Source of the DNA: Chroococcidiopsidaceae cyanobacterium YX2bin18
GTDB taxonomy: Bacteria > Cyanobacteriota > Cyanobacteriia > Cyanobacteriales > Chroococcidiopsidaceae
Length of the DNA: 63,295 nucleotides
Assembly (NCBI GenBank): GCA_030446505.1
Contig: JAUJND010000014.1
Span: 1-63,295 of the forward strand
Direction of reading: 5' to 3'
Positions 46,049-55,220 of this stretch are shown here, piece after piece (the first letter of the stretch is position 1; the number at the start of each line of letters is the position of its first letter). The notes beneath the pieces were generated by a model that saw only the letters and a list, made by a program, of their open reading frames with translations, was not told the origin of the DNA and did no database searches. The translations under genes were made by a program, and so were the position numbers.

Positions 46049-47413
46049 ATGGTAGTGGTTGCAGGAGAACGTAGCGGGGTGGGCAAAACGACTGTTACGC
46101 TTGCCCTGCTAGCGTCTTTGTGCCGTCGTCAGCATTTGGTGCAATCTTTCAAGGTTGGTCCAGATTATATCGACCCGATGTTTCATCAGCACGTTACAGG
46201 ACGGGCTTGTCGAAATTTAGACCCGGTACTGACATCTGAGACTTATATTCAACAATGTTTTGCTCGTCATACCCAAGGGATAGATTATGCCTTAGTTGAA
46301 GGCGTGATGGGGCTATTTGATGGGGCTAGTGGTAAGGATGATTGGGCAAGTACGGCTCATATTGCGCGGCTGCTCGATTTGCCAGTTCTATTAGTGCTCG
46401 ATTGTAGTCGCTTGTCTCGCTCGGTGGCAGCGATCGCTCATGGTTATCGCTCGTTCGATCCGCGAGTTAGACTAGCTGGTGTAGTGCTGAACCGCGTCGG
46501 CAGCGATCGCCATTTGGAACTCCTTAAAGATGCCCTAGAACCACTACAATTACCAATTCTAGGTATTCTGCGGCGGCAGGATAACATTACAATTCCTGAT
46601 CGGCATTTAGGCTTAGTACCTACAGCAGAAATTAGCCAACTAGACACCTTAATAGATCGTCTGGCAATTTTAGGTGACACCTGCTTCGACTGGGAACACC
46701 TACTGCCACTCTTAAAATTAAAATCTTCCCCTACTCCCCCTACTCCCCCTACTCCCCCTACTCCCCTCCGCCTAGCAGTTGCCCGTGATCGCGCTTTTAG
46801 TTTCTACTACCAAGACAATTTCGATATACTGACAGCACTTGGGGCAGAGCTAGTTTTTTGGAGTCCACTTGCCGACTCTGGCTTACCCAAAAACATTCAG
46901 GGGTTGTATTTTGGCGGTGGTTTTCCAGAAGTTTTTGCCCAACAGCTAGCAGAAAACCACCTAGCTCTTGAGGCTGTTCGAGCAGCGCTCCAGGTAGGAA
47001 TACCAACTTATGCGGAGTGTGGTGGGCTAATGTATCTATCGCAGCAGATTGTTGATTTTGCTGGTCAGTCTTGGTCAATGGTGGGAGCTATAGCTACAAC
47101 TGCTGTTATGGGTTTACATCTAACACTAGGTTATCGCCAAGCAACTGCTCTGCAAAATAGCTCATTACTTAGTGCTGGCTCCGTTGTGTGGGGACATGAG
47201 TTTCATCGATCACATTTATCTACAACGCCGACACATCCTTTGTTTCAAGTCCGAGGATATGACTCGGTATCGCCAATAATATTAGAAGGATGGCGATCGC
47301 ATAATATTCATGCTTCCTACATTCATCTTCATTTCGGTGAGCAATCACATATTCCAGAGCGGTTTTTGCAGTATTGCCGACAGTTTTGTGAATCTTCTAG
47401 GGTAGAGTCGTAA
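46049..47413 (+). CDS. cobB: Cobyrinate a,c-diamide synthase
   Basis: A 454-residue CobB/CbiA-type enzyme that amidates the a and c side chains of cobyrinate using glutamine and ATP. The N-terminal P-loop domain has GERSGVGKTTVTLALLASLC, VGPDYIDPMFH and EGVMGLFDGASG. The C-terminal class I-like glutaminase domain has YFGGGFPEVFAQQLAEN, the nucleophile Cys in YAECGGLMYLS and the late His in GHEFHRS. A Thr-Pro-Pro linker (46729-46765), encoded by 9-base repeats, joins the domains. The start ATG 46049 begins directly at the P-loop strand. A 228 bp fragment of a second copy lies at 49813-50040. The gene fits the B12 need of nrdJ. Confidence 0.93.
   Translation: MVVVAGERSGVGKTTVTLALLASLCRRQHLVQSFKVGPDYIDPMFHQHVTGRACRNLDPVLTSETYIQQCFARHTQGIDYALVEGVMGLFDGASGKDDWASTAHIARLLDLPVLLVLDCSRLSRSVAAIAHGYRSFDPRVRLAGVVLNRVGSDRHLELLKDALEPLQLPILGILRRQDNITIPDRHLGLVPTAEISQLDTLIDRLAILGDTCFDWEHLLPLLKLKSSPTPPTPPTPPTPLRLAVARDRAFSFYYQDNFDILTALGAELVFWSPLADSGLPKNIQGLYFGGGFPEVFAQQLAENHLALEAVRAALQVGIPTYAECGGLMYLSQQIVDFAGQSWSMVGAIATTAVMGLHLTLGYRQATALQNSSLLSAGSVVWGHEFHRSHLSTTPTHPLFQVRGYDSVSPIILEGWRSHNIHASYIHLHFGEQSHIPERFLQYCRQFCESSRVES
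46729..46765 (+). repeat. 9 bp repeats coding a Thr-Pro-Pro linker
   Basis: Four near-perfect copies of TACTCCCCC within cobB encode PTPPTPPTPPTP between the two enzyme domains. Each unit is in frame, so copy-number change would alter only the linker length. Confidence 0.85.
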
Positions 47414-47985
47414 GATAAAGTGCGATGTCTGCATCAGGTGCCTACGCGCTCTATAAGTTTTTATCTCGTGAAAGTGAAGCAACACTCTTAGCGCATTGCC
47501 CCATTAGCAGCTTTGGAGAAACGGCGGAGAGTCGCCCGTAAGTATTTTTTTTGGGCTAGAGTATGCAACACAATAGAAGCTAAAAAGGTATAAGATAACC
47601 AAAAATGTGAGCTTCTAGCTAAATCAACTACTTGCTTATTCTCGGCAAATAAGCGTGGTAGAGCAACATTAGTGCCTAAGACGATTACATCATAGCCAGC
47701 AGAGTTGGAAAAAAAATAGCCGCTTAAGGGAACTAGCAGCATAAAGCAGTACAGAGCCGAGTGTAAGGCAAAAGTTTGCCACCAATTTTTTGGGCGCTTA
47801 GGCTGTCGTCGCCTATATTTATATTGGAGAACACGCAGCAGCACAAAGATCCTGGCTAGCAACAAACTCATCACAATTACGCCAATGGTTTTGTGGAAGT
47901 CGTACAAAGAGTCGCGATACGAAACTTCTCTTGGCAGGTCAGCCATATAAGCGCCACCCACGAACAGCAATAAGTAGAAAGTTGT

Positions 47986-49623
47986 GGTAGTGCGTCAAAT
48001 GATGGTGGGATAAGTAACGAGCTCATGCCAAGTCCAAGACTGTAGCGTTAATCCTGCTCGTTGAGCCGCTGTAGTCTTCAATCGACTATGTTGCCAAATC
48101 CAGTTGAAATAACTCACCACTAACCGCGTCGTCACCTTGGTTTGCTCCCACACCTTGCCAAACTTATTCTGTTTGCGATGCCATCGTCCGATTTGTTGTC
48201 TAACAATGCCATTCGTTCTCTCCAATCGTTGTGTCTTGTCTTTACCAATGTAGTGAAGGATTTCAGGAGGTAGGACTCGTTCGTAGCCTCCCCAATCATC
48301 GCTATTGAACCGTTTGCAGGCGGTTTTCCCTTCACTACTGATGACTAATTCCGATTGGCAATTCATCGGTGTGTTTTCCCACTCTTGCTGCCAAAATCAG
48401 TCCACTTGAATCAGCTAAACTAATTGCAATCCAACAATCACCTACCTCTAGCTCCTCTGGGAGGCATTGCTTCTGTTTTTTGAAACAAACGACCACAGTT
48501 CATCCGCACTCACTTCCTCGGTTCGCACCGCTTGAACTTCAGCGTTAGCACCAACTGCGCCTGCTGGCTGGCGGCACGAAACAATGCTCACCACTGTGTT
48601 GTATGCGAGTCCTGTCGTCCGGCTAATCCCTCTGAAACTGCTGCCTTCACTGTGCGCCTGGAGTACTTGCCGAACCTGTTCTTGAGTGCGACGGGCGGCG
48701 TTGCAAAATAGAAGAATGATGCAATGTTCACTGTCAATCTAACCAAACCGTCAAGAACGGACGACGCAACGGTAAAACAAAGCTACCTTTGCCGCAGTTG
48801 TGACCGTCAATTTCGCGAAACTCACACATTTCAAGGCTATCCCCCAGAAGTCAAAGAATATTGCTTGAAACTCTATCTCAATGGCATGGGTTTCCGAGCT
48901 ATCGAACGAGTCACAGGCGTGTGTCATAACACTGTGATCAACTGGGTCAAACAAGCTGACCAGGCGCTACCGGATGAAGATTATGAAATTCCCGAATCGA
49001 CCCAAGTGGATGAACTCCAAACCTTTGTTGGCTCAAAAAAGTCAAAGTCTGGCTTTGGATTGCCGTGAATTCCAAAGCTCCGGGCATTCTTAAGTGGGTG
49101 GTAGGTGACCGTTCTTTAGCGACGTTTCGATTGCTCTGGCTGATGATTCGAGGTTGGAGAAGCTTTTTGTACATTACCGATGGCTATCCAGTTTATCCCC
49201 GTTTGATTAACGATTGTGACCATCTTGTCAGCAAAACAGCAATGACTCGTTTTGAAGGAGAGAACAGTCGATTACGGCACTATCTTGCGCGATTGCATCG
49301 CAAGACCTTTTGCTATTCAAGTCAATTGAGATGCTAGAAGCATCGATTCGTTTGTTAATTTACTATTTGAAGTATCGACAAGTGCCTTCTTTAAGGTGAA
49401 TCATTCATTCTCTGTGCAACGCCGACGTGGCGATGGTAATACAAGGTGTCAAACCGTTCATTGAACGTTTGCTTGCATTGCGAGCAGAAATAGCGTTGGC
49501 TGCCATTCGGGAGCTTTACCATGTTTATGGGTGCGGGAACCACAGAACCGACATTCCATAGTTCAGGACTGAGAGTAGATGCACTTCTACTTTACCTAAC
49601 CCACCATGATTTGATGCACTATC
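47986..49623 (-). mobile_element. IS1-family element in the b561 gene, itself interrupted
   Basis: The ends carry inverted repeats GGTAGTGCGTCAAATGATGG (left) and the complement of GATAGTGCATCAAATCATGG (right). Target duplication AAAGTTGT is at 47978-47985 and 49624-49631. Transposase pieces on the minus strand are a zinc-ribbon N-terminus (MECRFCGSRTHKHGK, YFCSQCKQTFNERF) at about 49430-49560, a helix-turn-helix part (RQVLQAHSEGSSFRGISRTT) near 48600-48690 and the DDE C-terminus (IGKDKTQRLERTNGIVRQQI and KFGKVWEQTKVTTRLVVSYF) at 47995-48366. A second IS1 sits inside at 48697-49423, and the coding parts also have indels. Confidence 0.88.
48697..49423 (+). mobile_element. IS1-family element nested in the first IS1
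   Basis: A 727 bp element with ends GGCGTTGCAAAATAGAAG and the complement of GGCGTTGCACAGAGAATG. The transposase on the plus strand starts near 48724: SYLCRSCDRQFRETHTFQGY, NGMGFRAIERVTGVCHNTVI, then VDELQTFVG. After an indel near 49040 it continues as VNSKAPGILKWVVGDRSLAT and KTAMTRFEGENSRLRHYLAR, with another indel near 49316. The two frame breaks mean it is not active as read. It is a different IS1 lineage from the outer element. Confidence 0.87.
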
Positions 49624-49812
49624 AAAGTTGTCATGATCCAGTGCAGAGACCATAAACGCTGAGCGGCTGTTTTCTTTTTTACTTTCTTCTCTGGTTTCAG
49701 CGGTCTACGCTGGCTAACTGTCATTTGAGTTGCTGTTGAGTTTGTGATTTTTAGTCTGATTCCCAAATGTGACATCAATATGTCAAGTTGCTGCGCTCCA
49801 ATTCATAATTGC

Positions 49813-50040
49813 GTAGGCAGCGATCGCCATTTGGAACTCCTTAAAGATGCTTTAGAACCACTACAATTACAAATTGTAGGCATTCTGCGGCGGCAAGATA
49901 ACATTACAATTCCTGATCGTGGCATTTAGGCTTAGTACCTACAGCAGAAATTAGCCAACTAAACACTTCAATAGACCAACTGGCAACTTTAGGTGATACT
50001 TGCTTTGATTGGGAACACCTACTACTACTTTTGAAAACAG
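49813..50040 (+). pseudogene. Fragment of a second cobB copy
   Basis: This 228 bp stretch matches cobB 46496-46723 closely. Shared stretches include GGCAGCGATCGCCATTTGGA and TTCTGCGGCGGCA. It encodes the region SDRHLELLKDALEPLQLQIV followed by GILRRQDNITIPD, with a small insertion near 49920 that shifts the frame. No other part of cobB is present. It lies between the 5' end of the b561 gene and IS copy C, so it is a stray duplication at an IS-rich junction. Confidence 0.88.
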
Positions 50041-50065
50041 GAGACAAGAGACAGTTACTAATTAC

Positions 50066-51840
50066 GGTTGTGTTGCAAAAAGTTATTAAGAACAGAAAAC
50101 TGCTTGAAGAAGGAAACAATTATGCAGCTACTCCAAAGATTTCAGCTATGAATTTCACCTGTTCATTGACGGCTCCTTTTTTTACTTTCTTGACTAGTCC
50201 TTTGCTTAACAGGTTGATGATTTCGCACCTTTTAGCGTTCGTCTCGCCGTGTTGAACAGGCAAATCCCATGCCAGGTTTGACTAACCTTTGAATAAATCT
50301 ATGGTCTTGTTCAATGATTATTCAGATACTTGTTGTGTCGCAGTTCCACTTCTGGCGACAGTTCTTCTTTGTCTTTAAGTTCGTCAATCGCTTTGGGATA
50401 GGCAGCATTTTTATCGACATTAATGACACGAGGCTCTTGAGTGTGAAATGCTCAACGCCTTGCGGAAAAATCGTTGGCTCAAGAGCGCATCACGCTTGGC
50501 TGTGAGCAGAGCCAAGGTGTTTCCATCTGAATCTACTGCCCGATACAAGTTAGCTATAGTCAGTAGTGTTAGGACGTAGCATCTTTAAGAACAGATTCTA
50601 TGGTTTGCCGAAGGGAGCCAGAGCTAGATAAACCCAGAACTCCGACTTTTAAGCCAAGCCCAACACTTCCTCAATCCGATTGAGGTCTGGAGAATAAGGG
50701 GGCAAGTAGAACAGGCGACAACAGACTCAATCAGAGCCTCAATGCGCCCACCATGATGGAATGTAGCGTTATCGAGAATCACCACCTGTCTGGTTCCAGC
50801 ACAGGCACTAAGCAGGTTTCGAAGGCAAGTCTCGAACATGATACCGGTTACAAGCACCTTCCAGCGTGAAGGGTGCCATGAGTTGACGTTGGCAGTAAGC
50901 TGCAATCATGTTGACTCGCCCGCTTCGTCCGGACTTTGGTGCCTCAAAGCGCACTCCGCGCTTCAGCACCAGCCGTAGCCATAATCATCGCGTTCGTCCA
51001 TCCCAGTTCATCCACATATATCCGTTGTGCCAGGGGAATGTCTGCCAGTTGAGCTACGTAGGTGGCACGTTTGGCTGCATTCCGTTCGCGGTAGCCGTAC
51101 GTCTTTTTTTCTCAAGCCGATTTTGTCCAATGCTCGTGAGATGGTTCGAGCGCTGATATTACCTTCCCACAGCGCTGCCATCTCGGCTTGTGTTTCTCCC
51201 CATGCAGTTTGGCAAACTGAGTGAATTTGTCCCAATCCGTGATTTTGTCGGCTGTGCGATGGGGGCGATTCGACTTTGCCTGGTAGTCTCCGGTCTCAGC
51301 CTGCTGCTTCAGCCACAAGTCAATTGTGTTGCGACTGAGTTGGAACACTTGAGCCGCTTCCTTTTCTTCATCCCATCTAGCTCCATTGCTTGAATGACTT
51401 TTTGACGCAGGTCGTAGCTATGAGGTTTTGACATCAACTGGTCGGGAGCTTGAATTAGGCTTCCTTCAGTCTATGTCCTATAAGTCTTGGCGACCGCTAT
51501 ATCTATCCTTGCCTTTGACCTTGATATAAGTTTCGTCCACTCTCCAAGAATCATTGGTCGGGCGCAGATGTGGTCGGCATCGCCTGTCTAATTCTTGTCC
51601 ATACTCCTGCACCCAACGGAACACCTTTGTGTGATCGATATCCATACCACGCTCATTCACCATTTCTGCTACTTGGCGGTACGAGAGTGGGTAGCTGAGA
51701 TACCATCGGACACAACGAAGGATGATTTGGGCGCTGGGTTGTGCCGCCACTTGAACAGGTTGGACTTGGTCATCCAGAGGCTTGAATCTGAACCACGAGC
51801 TTCTCAGCTTATCACCTCGCTCGTTTTTTCCTACACAACC
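50066..51840 (-). mobile_element. IS6-family element, copy C, interrupted by an IS630-type element
   Basis: An IS6-type element in the same orientation as copy A. The left end GGTTGTGTTGCAAAAAG is at 50066 and the right end, complement of GGTTGTGTAGGAAAAAA, at 51840. The transposase N-terminus (IILRCVRWYLSYPLSYRQVA, then ending VDETYIKVKGKDRYSG) is at 51478-51900. The C-terminal part is at 50100-50545 and has several small deletions compared with copies A and B. An IS630-type element occupies about 50551-51502 at the codons after DETYIKVKGKDRY. The right end cuts an IS4-type element. Confidence 0.86.
50551..51502 (-). mobile_element. IS630-family element nested in IS copy C
   Basis: About 950 bp inserted at TA in the IS6-type copy; the uninterrupted copy A reads ACAAGTATCTATCC. 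Ends are TAGCTATAGTCAGTAGTG and the complement of TATAGCGGTCGCCAAGAC. Transposase pieces on the minus strand are a helix-turn-helix part (LSRNTIDLWLKQQAETGDYQ) at 51112-51348, EGNISARTISRALDKIGLRK near 51130 and the DDE part with VVILDNATFHHGGRIEALI at 50624-50905. Frames change several times, so it is inactive. Confidence 0.82.
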
Positions 51841-51883
51841 GCAAAAGCAGTCTTTGTTCTCACGCAGTTTTTGCAACACAACC
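51841..51883. repeat. Solo end of another IS6-type element
   Basis: On the minus strand these 43 bases read GGTTGTGTTGCAAAAACTGC followed by GTGAGAACAAAGACTGC. They resemble the terminal 40 bases of the IS6-type copies (GGTTGTGTTGCAAAAAGTTA then TTAAGAACAGAAAACTGC). The piece abuts copy C on one side and the truncated IS4-type element on the other. It is probably a relic of an older insertion or of a variant element. Confidence 0.65.
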
Positions 51884-52521
51884 GCATACCTTCGCTGACG
51901 GAACGTAGCAGTTTTTTCACCCGTACTCGTTCGCCAATGCGATATAGGCACATCAGTGCATCTACTGTCAAATGTGTACCTACTTCAATCAAGATTACCA
52001 CTCGGACTTTAGGAAATGTTGCGATTGTACCCTGACGAGAATCTGGGTAGCCAAAAACTCTGGCATTTGCTTTGGAGTCTGGTACATCCAGCACGGTTCC
52101 GTCTATTGCCATCACCTGCCGTCCTAAGAGAAATGCTCCAGGAGTTTTGTTTGTAGCTAAAGGGCGTGCTACTCGCTCAAATAACTGGCTCATTACCTGG
52201 TTTCCCACCCGTTAGTCTGGCTTCGCTAATTGAGGCGCTGTTTGGTACTCGCCAGTACTTCCCTAGTTTTGTCCACTCTCTACTTAACCCATTGACCAGA
52301 TTCTTCAACACGCTTGCCATCGAATCATTTGACCACAGGCTCATAGCAATCACTAGACAAACCACTAGGCTCGATGGTAGTTTCCGCTTACGCTCTTCTC
52401 GTGCTTGTGTATTCCCAATAGTCTGTTCAATCACATCAATCGGTATGGCAGTTTCTATTGCTTTGAACACATGGCTTGATTCAATCACTAGCGAAATTAA
52501 GGAAAATTCTTTGAGCTGCAT
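51884..52521 (-). mobile_element. IS4-family element, truncated
   Basis: Transposase start at 52521 (MQLKEFSLISLVIESSHVFK), with the IS4 N-terminal domain motif AREERKRKLPSSLVVCLVIA and WRVPNSASISEARL. After an indel near 52190 it continues as VMSQLFERVARPLATNKTPG and VMAIDGTVLDVPDSKANARV, which contains the first catalytic Asp. It ends at RVKKLLRSVSEGM near 51886, cut by the IS6-type solo end. The C-terminal half with the remaining catalytic residues is missing. Confidence 0.85.
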
Positions 52522-52702
52522 TTGCTCCTAGCTATCCCAGACAACATTTTTTACCTGATTCTAGCCTTAACCGAGAGGTATTCGACCCCCATGACTCGGT
52601 TGTCGGACAGGTGATAAAGCTGTGTTATTGGCGACAGTAGATCACTTATCTGAGGAGCATTTGCTGACTGAGGTAGAGTTCGCAAAACAGTTACGGCAAT
52701 TT

Positions 52703-52774
52703 CTCTAATGCAGTTGCAGCAAGTATTAGAAATACCTTTGATAGAAATTTTGCTAGGTCTGCTACTTGGAGAAC
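52703..52774 (+). repeat. 72 bp repeat, copy 1
   Basis: Matches 57793-57864 at 60 of 72 positions without gaps. Both copies begin CTCTAATGCAG and end GAGAAC. If coding, this copy reads MQLQQVLEIPLIEILLGLLL. The other has an internal stop at the same frame. It flanks the region holding the exported glycosidase and the peptidase. Confidence 0.75.
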
Positions 52775-52895
52775 AGGAGCAGTACCAGTGGCAGGCTAGC
52801 GGGAAATTTTACAACGAGGCAGGAAAAATATGGTTGAGGCTTGAACTTGCACAGGCGAAACATCATGCTTTGTCGCGCTCCAAAATCGGAAAGTA

Positions 52896-52924
52896 AAGAG
52901 ATGGCGCTTATTGCCATCTCCTTT
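52896..52924. terminator. Hairpin after the remnant, before the glycosidase gene end
   Basis: AAAGAGATGGC and GCCATCTCCTTT form a strong stem with a 7-base loop, between the plus-strand remnant frame and the end of the minus-strand glycosidase gene. It could terminate transcription from both sides. Confidence 0.65.
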
Positions 52925-52959
52925 CCCCTATAACTGCATCGTACAAACTTAATGTAGAG

Positions 52960-54618
52960 CTAGGGCTGAATAACTATGGCATCACCAATAGGGCGCTCTC
53001 CTGTAGTATCAGATGGACGATTGACAAGTCGTTCGCCGATTGTCATAGTCGTAGAACCACCACCGTCAAGGTTAACAGCATCTACTGCTCCTAGTGAACG
53101 CATAATCTGCGCGCTTTCCTTGAAGCTTGCGCCAACACTCCATCCAGGTCGCCGCCCATCAACCGTAACGAAAAGTAGTTTTCCCTTAGCATTTATCCCA
53201 ACCAGTGTTCGAGGATTGCGTCGGACTCCAAATCTGTAGTAGAACTCTGGATTTTCCTGCCAGTTAAAACCTTCAGCGGCAACCGCTATTTCAATAGCAC
53301 CATTACGCAGCAAACGGGGACCACCGTTGACCACTCCTAAAGCCTGATTAATTGGTAATGCTTGACCATTAGCCAAAACACGAGTTTTAATATCAATTTT
53401 AGCGCCTAGCTGTGCGTGAGCTTGCAGCCACTTAGCTGCATTACCTGTACCACACAAAACTGAACCATTACTAGGAATTTGCCCTCCACACTGATTACGT
53501 AGTTTGATTACTCGGTCTGATGTATTAAGTACGGCTTCTATTCCTTCCCCAGGTTCGCTGCGTAGACCAAATGCTGGCGTGAATTGGATTAGCTCACTGG
53601 CATCTGTACAGGTGAAGTCGTGCTTAGGTTTTTGAGTAGGGATATCTGCGCCTACACCGCCACATCCTCGAATTAACCCTGGCTTGCGATTTAGCCCATC
53701 AATCTTACGTATTTTACCATCGGTTGTAGTCACAGTCTGTTGAGATGTGAGAGCGGCTATGTGAGCGTTTCTACCGGAACGGTAAGGGAGAACGAGACTT
53801 GTCCGCCCATTCACTGCCTCGCTTACAAGGACTCCATTAATCATAGAGATACCTGCAAGATCTCCTGGTGTTCCATCAGTTGGTCCGATAACAAAGTACC
53901 CTCCGTTTACTGCTGCTAGAGCTTTTGTCCGGGCAGCGATGCTAGTCAGCAGTTCAGTACCGGGGACAAACCTCGTAGCCAGTTTAGGAGCAAGCGTTCC
54001 TTTAAACAGGTCAGGATTAACCTCCAACACATTCACAACCCACGGACCCGTCGTTCTTCCGCCATCCTCACCAGAATAAACAACTCTCGACCCCGCATAT
54101 CCAGCCGCTACCAGCTGCTCCTGCAAATTAATCGCCTTGGTCTCTGAGCTAAAATAGCCAATACGAACGAGATAACCAAGTGGACCACGTTTGAGGTCGT
54201 TATTGCGTACTTGCTTGAAGATAGTTTTAATCCGAGCCTGGTAACCTTTAGCGCTTAAAGACTTAGCGACAGCTTGAGCCGCTTCAAGGGTTGCTTCAAA
54301 GGCAACATCTACTATGTAAAAGTTGCTGTTAGAGCGTTCGCCTCTGACAATGACTGTGTGGGTAACACCGAATGCTACAGATGTTGATGTCCGCAGTTCA
54401 GGAAGATTGGGCTGACCTAGAGGAAGTGACTTGTTGCCTATAGTTTCAAGCATTTGCTCTGATTCCTCAGCCTCTTCAGGTAAGAGTTCGGCTACTGCCA
54501 CTCCTATAAAGGTAGGTGCTGCTAAAAATAGAGTTACAAAAGACGCGCCGAAAAAACTACCTTTCCACTTCATCAATCTTTTTCCTTTGTAACTAGATAT
54601 CTCAGTTAACTGCACCAA
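52960..54618 (-). CDS. Exported phosphodiester glycosidase (NAGPA-like) with SPOR-like domain
   Basis: A 552-residue frame; the likely start is ATG 54573 (MKWKGSFFGASFVTLFLAAP), giving 537 residues with a signal peptide ending near VAVA. An N-terminal SPOR-like region (about residues 90-170, FYIVDVAFEATLEAAQAVAK, SLSAKGYQARI, GYLVRIGYFSSETKAINLQE) may bind peptidoglycan. The C-terminal half is a phosphodiester glycosidase domain of the NAGPA/DUF2233 family: AAVNGGYFVIG, GALGVVNGGPRLL-like QALGVVNGGPRLLRNG, NPRTLVGINAKGKLLFVTVD and the final AVDAVNLDGGGSTTM. It probably acts on cell-wall or exopolysaccharide phosphodiesters outside the cytoplasmic membrane. Confidence 0.87.
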   Translation of the reverse strand: MVQLTEISSYKGKRLMKWKGSFFGASFVTLFLAAPTFIGVAVAELLPEEAEESEQMLETIGNKSLPLGQPNLPELRTSTSVAFGVTHTVIVRGERSNSNFYIVDVAFEATLEAAQAVAKSLSAKGYQARIKTIFKQVRNNDLKRGPLGYLVRIGYFSSETKAINLQEQLVAAGYAGSRVVYSGEDGGRTTGPWVVNVLEVNPDLFKGTLAPKLATRFVPGTELLTSIAARTKALAAVNGGYFVIGPTDGTPGDLAGISMINGVLVSEAVNGRTSLVLPYRSGRNAHIAALTSQQTVTTTDGKIRKIDGLNRKPGLIRGCGGVGADIPTQKPKHDFTCTDASELIQFTPAFGLRSEPGEGIEAVLNTSDRVIKLRNQCGGQIPSNGSVLCGTGNAAKWLQAHAQLGAKIDIKTRVLANGQALPINQALGVVNGGPRLLRNGAIEIAVAAEGFNWQENPEFYYRFGVRRNPRTLVGINAKGKLLFVTVDGRRPGWSVGASFKESAQIMRSLGAVDAVNLDGGGSTTMTIGERLVNRPSDTTGERPIGDAIVIQP

Positions 54619-54884
54619 AAATCCCTTTCTCTCAAAACTGTGAATGAGTATCTAGTTGCATAATTAGGGTGCAGCCTACAAAGTGTCTAGTTAACCGTAT
54701 GTTCTTTACCACTTCAGATTGAGTGTTGAGCTTTAACTACTGCTTATGGGTGCTTAAACTTCTAGTTAAACTAGGGTTAAGTGCTACTTAGGAGTGTCTT
54801 GTAATATATTGTTAAGGCTGATTAGGTGAAATAACAAATTGCCTCAATCTTAAAGTGGTTAACAAAATATTCGTGCCTCAGTCT

Positions 54885-55212
54885 TTAGATCCTATATCCC
54901 TTAAACCATGCTTGGAGACATTACCAACCAATCTTTGCTTTTATCTCTCGGTAGGAGGGGCGGTAGTCAGCAAAAAAGGCGTGGGGTGCATCTGGATAAA
55001 CAATGATTTTGGATTTACTGCTGCTGGACTTCAAGCGATCGCGCAGCTGATTCACGGTTTCTAGGGGAATGCCTATATCCTTACCGCCATAAAGACCAAG
55101 TACAGGAACTTTCAAACCAGATGCAACATCGACGGGATGCTTAGGGGTAAGTTTGGTAACATTCCCAACCAGTCGCCCGTACCAAGCAACACCTGCTTTG
55201 ACATTGGATTAT
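54885..55212 (-). pseudogene. Dienelactone hydrolase family remnant
   Basis: The C-terminal third of a dienelactone-hydrolase-type alpha/beta hydrolase. The frame is open from about 55205 (VKAGVAWYGRLVGNVTKLTP, KHPVDVASGLKVPVLGLYGG) through GIPLETVNQLRDRLKSSSSK. It reaches the catalytic Asp/His region IIVYPDAPHAFFADYRPSYR. After GW an in-frame TAA replaces the expected Gln or Lys codon, and CLQAWFKGYRI follows to 54885. The 5' two thirds, including the nucleophile Cys, are missing. The piece starts right after the end of the clostripain-type gene. Confidence 0.82.
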
Positions 55213-55220
55213 GTGCTGTG

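Larger units (their letters stand above)
47488..49724 (-). pseudogene. Cytochrome b561-type membrane protein, disrupted by nested IS1 elements
   Basis: A b561-like di-haem membrane protein. The N-terminal part is at 49724-49624 (MTVSQRRPLKPEKK to RLWSLHWIMTT). The rest is at 47977-47488 (FYLLLFVGGAYMADLPREVS, YDFHKTIGVIVMSLLLARI, FALHSALYCFMLLVPLSGYF, SHFWLSYTFLASIVLHTLAQ). Histidines in LHW, FHK, LHS and LHT are candidate haem ligands. The insertion spans 47986-49623, flanked by the 8 bp duplication AAAGTTGT. Excision gives 196 residues in one frame. The family carries electrons across membranes or to superoxide/quinone. The gene is dead as found. Confidence 0.9.
52531..52959. other. Intergenic region with gene remnants
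   Basis: About 430 bases after the IS4 remnant. One frame reads ATVDHLSEEHLLTEVEFAKQ then LRQFL and stops near 52707, apparently the tail of a lost gene. A 62-codon frame follows at 52708-52896 (MQLQQVLEIPLIEILLGLLL). Its first 72 bases recur at 57793-57864. I cannot name either, and treat both as remnants. Confidence 0.5.

Noticed and set aside
47986-52521. The IS cluster as a composite transposon or genomic island
   Set aside because: No cargo genes lie between matching IS ends; the elements are nested or truncated. It is an insertion hotspot, not a mobile unit.
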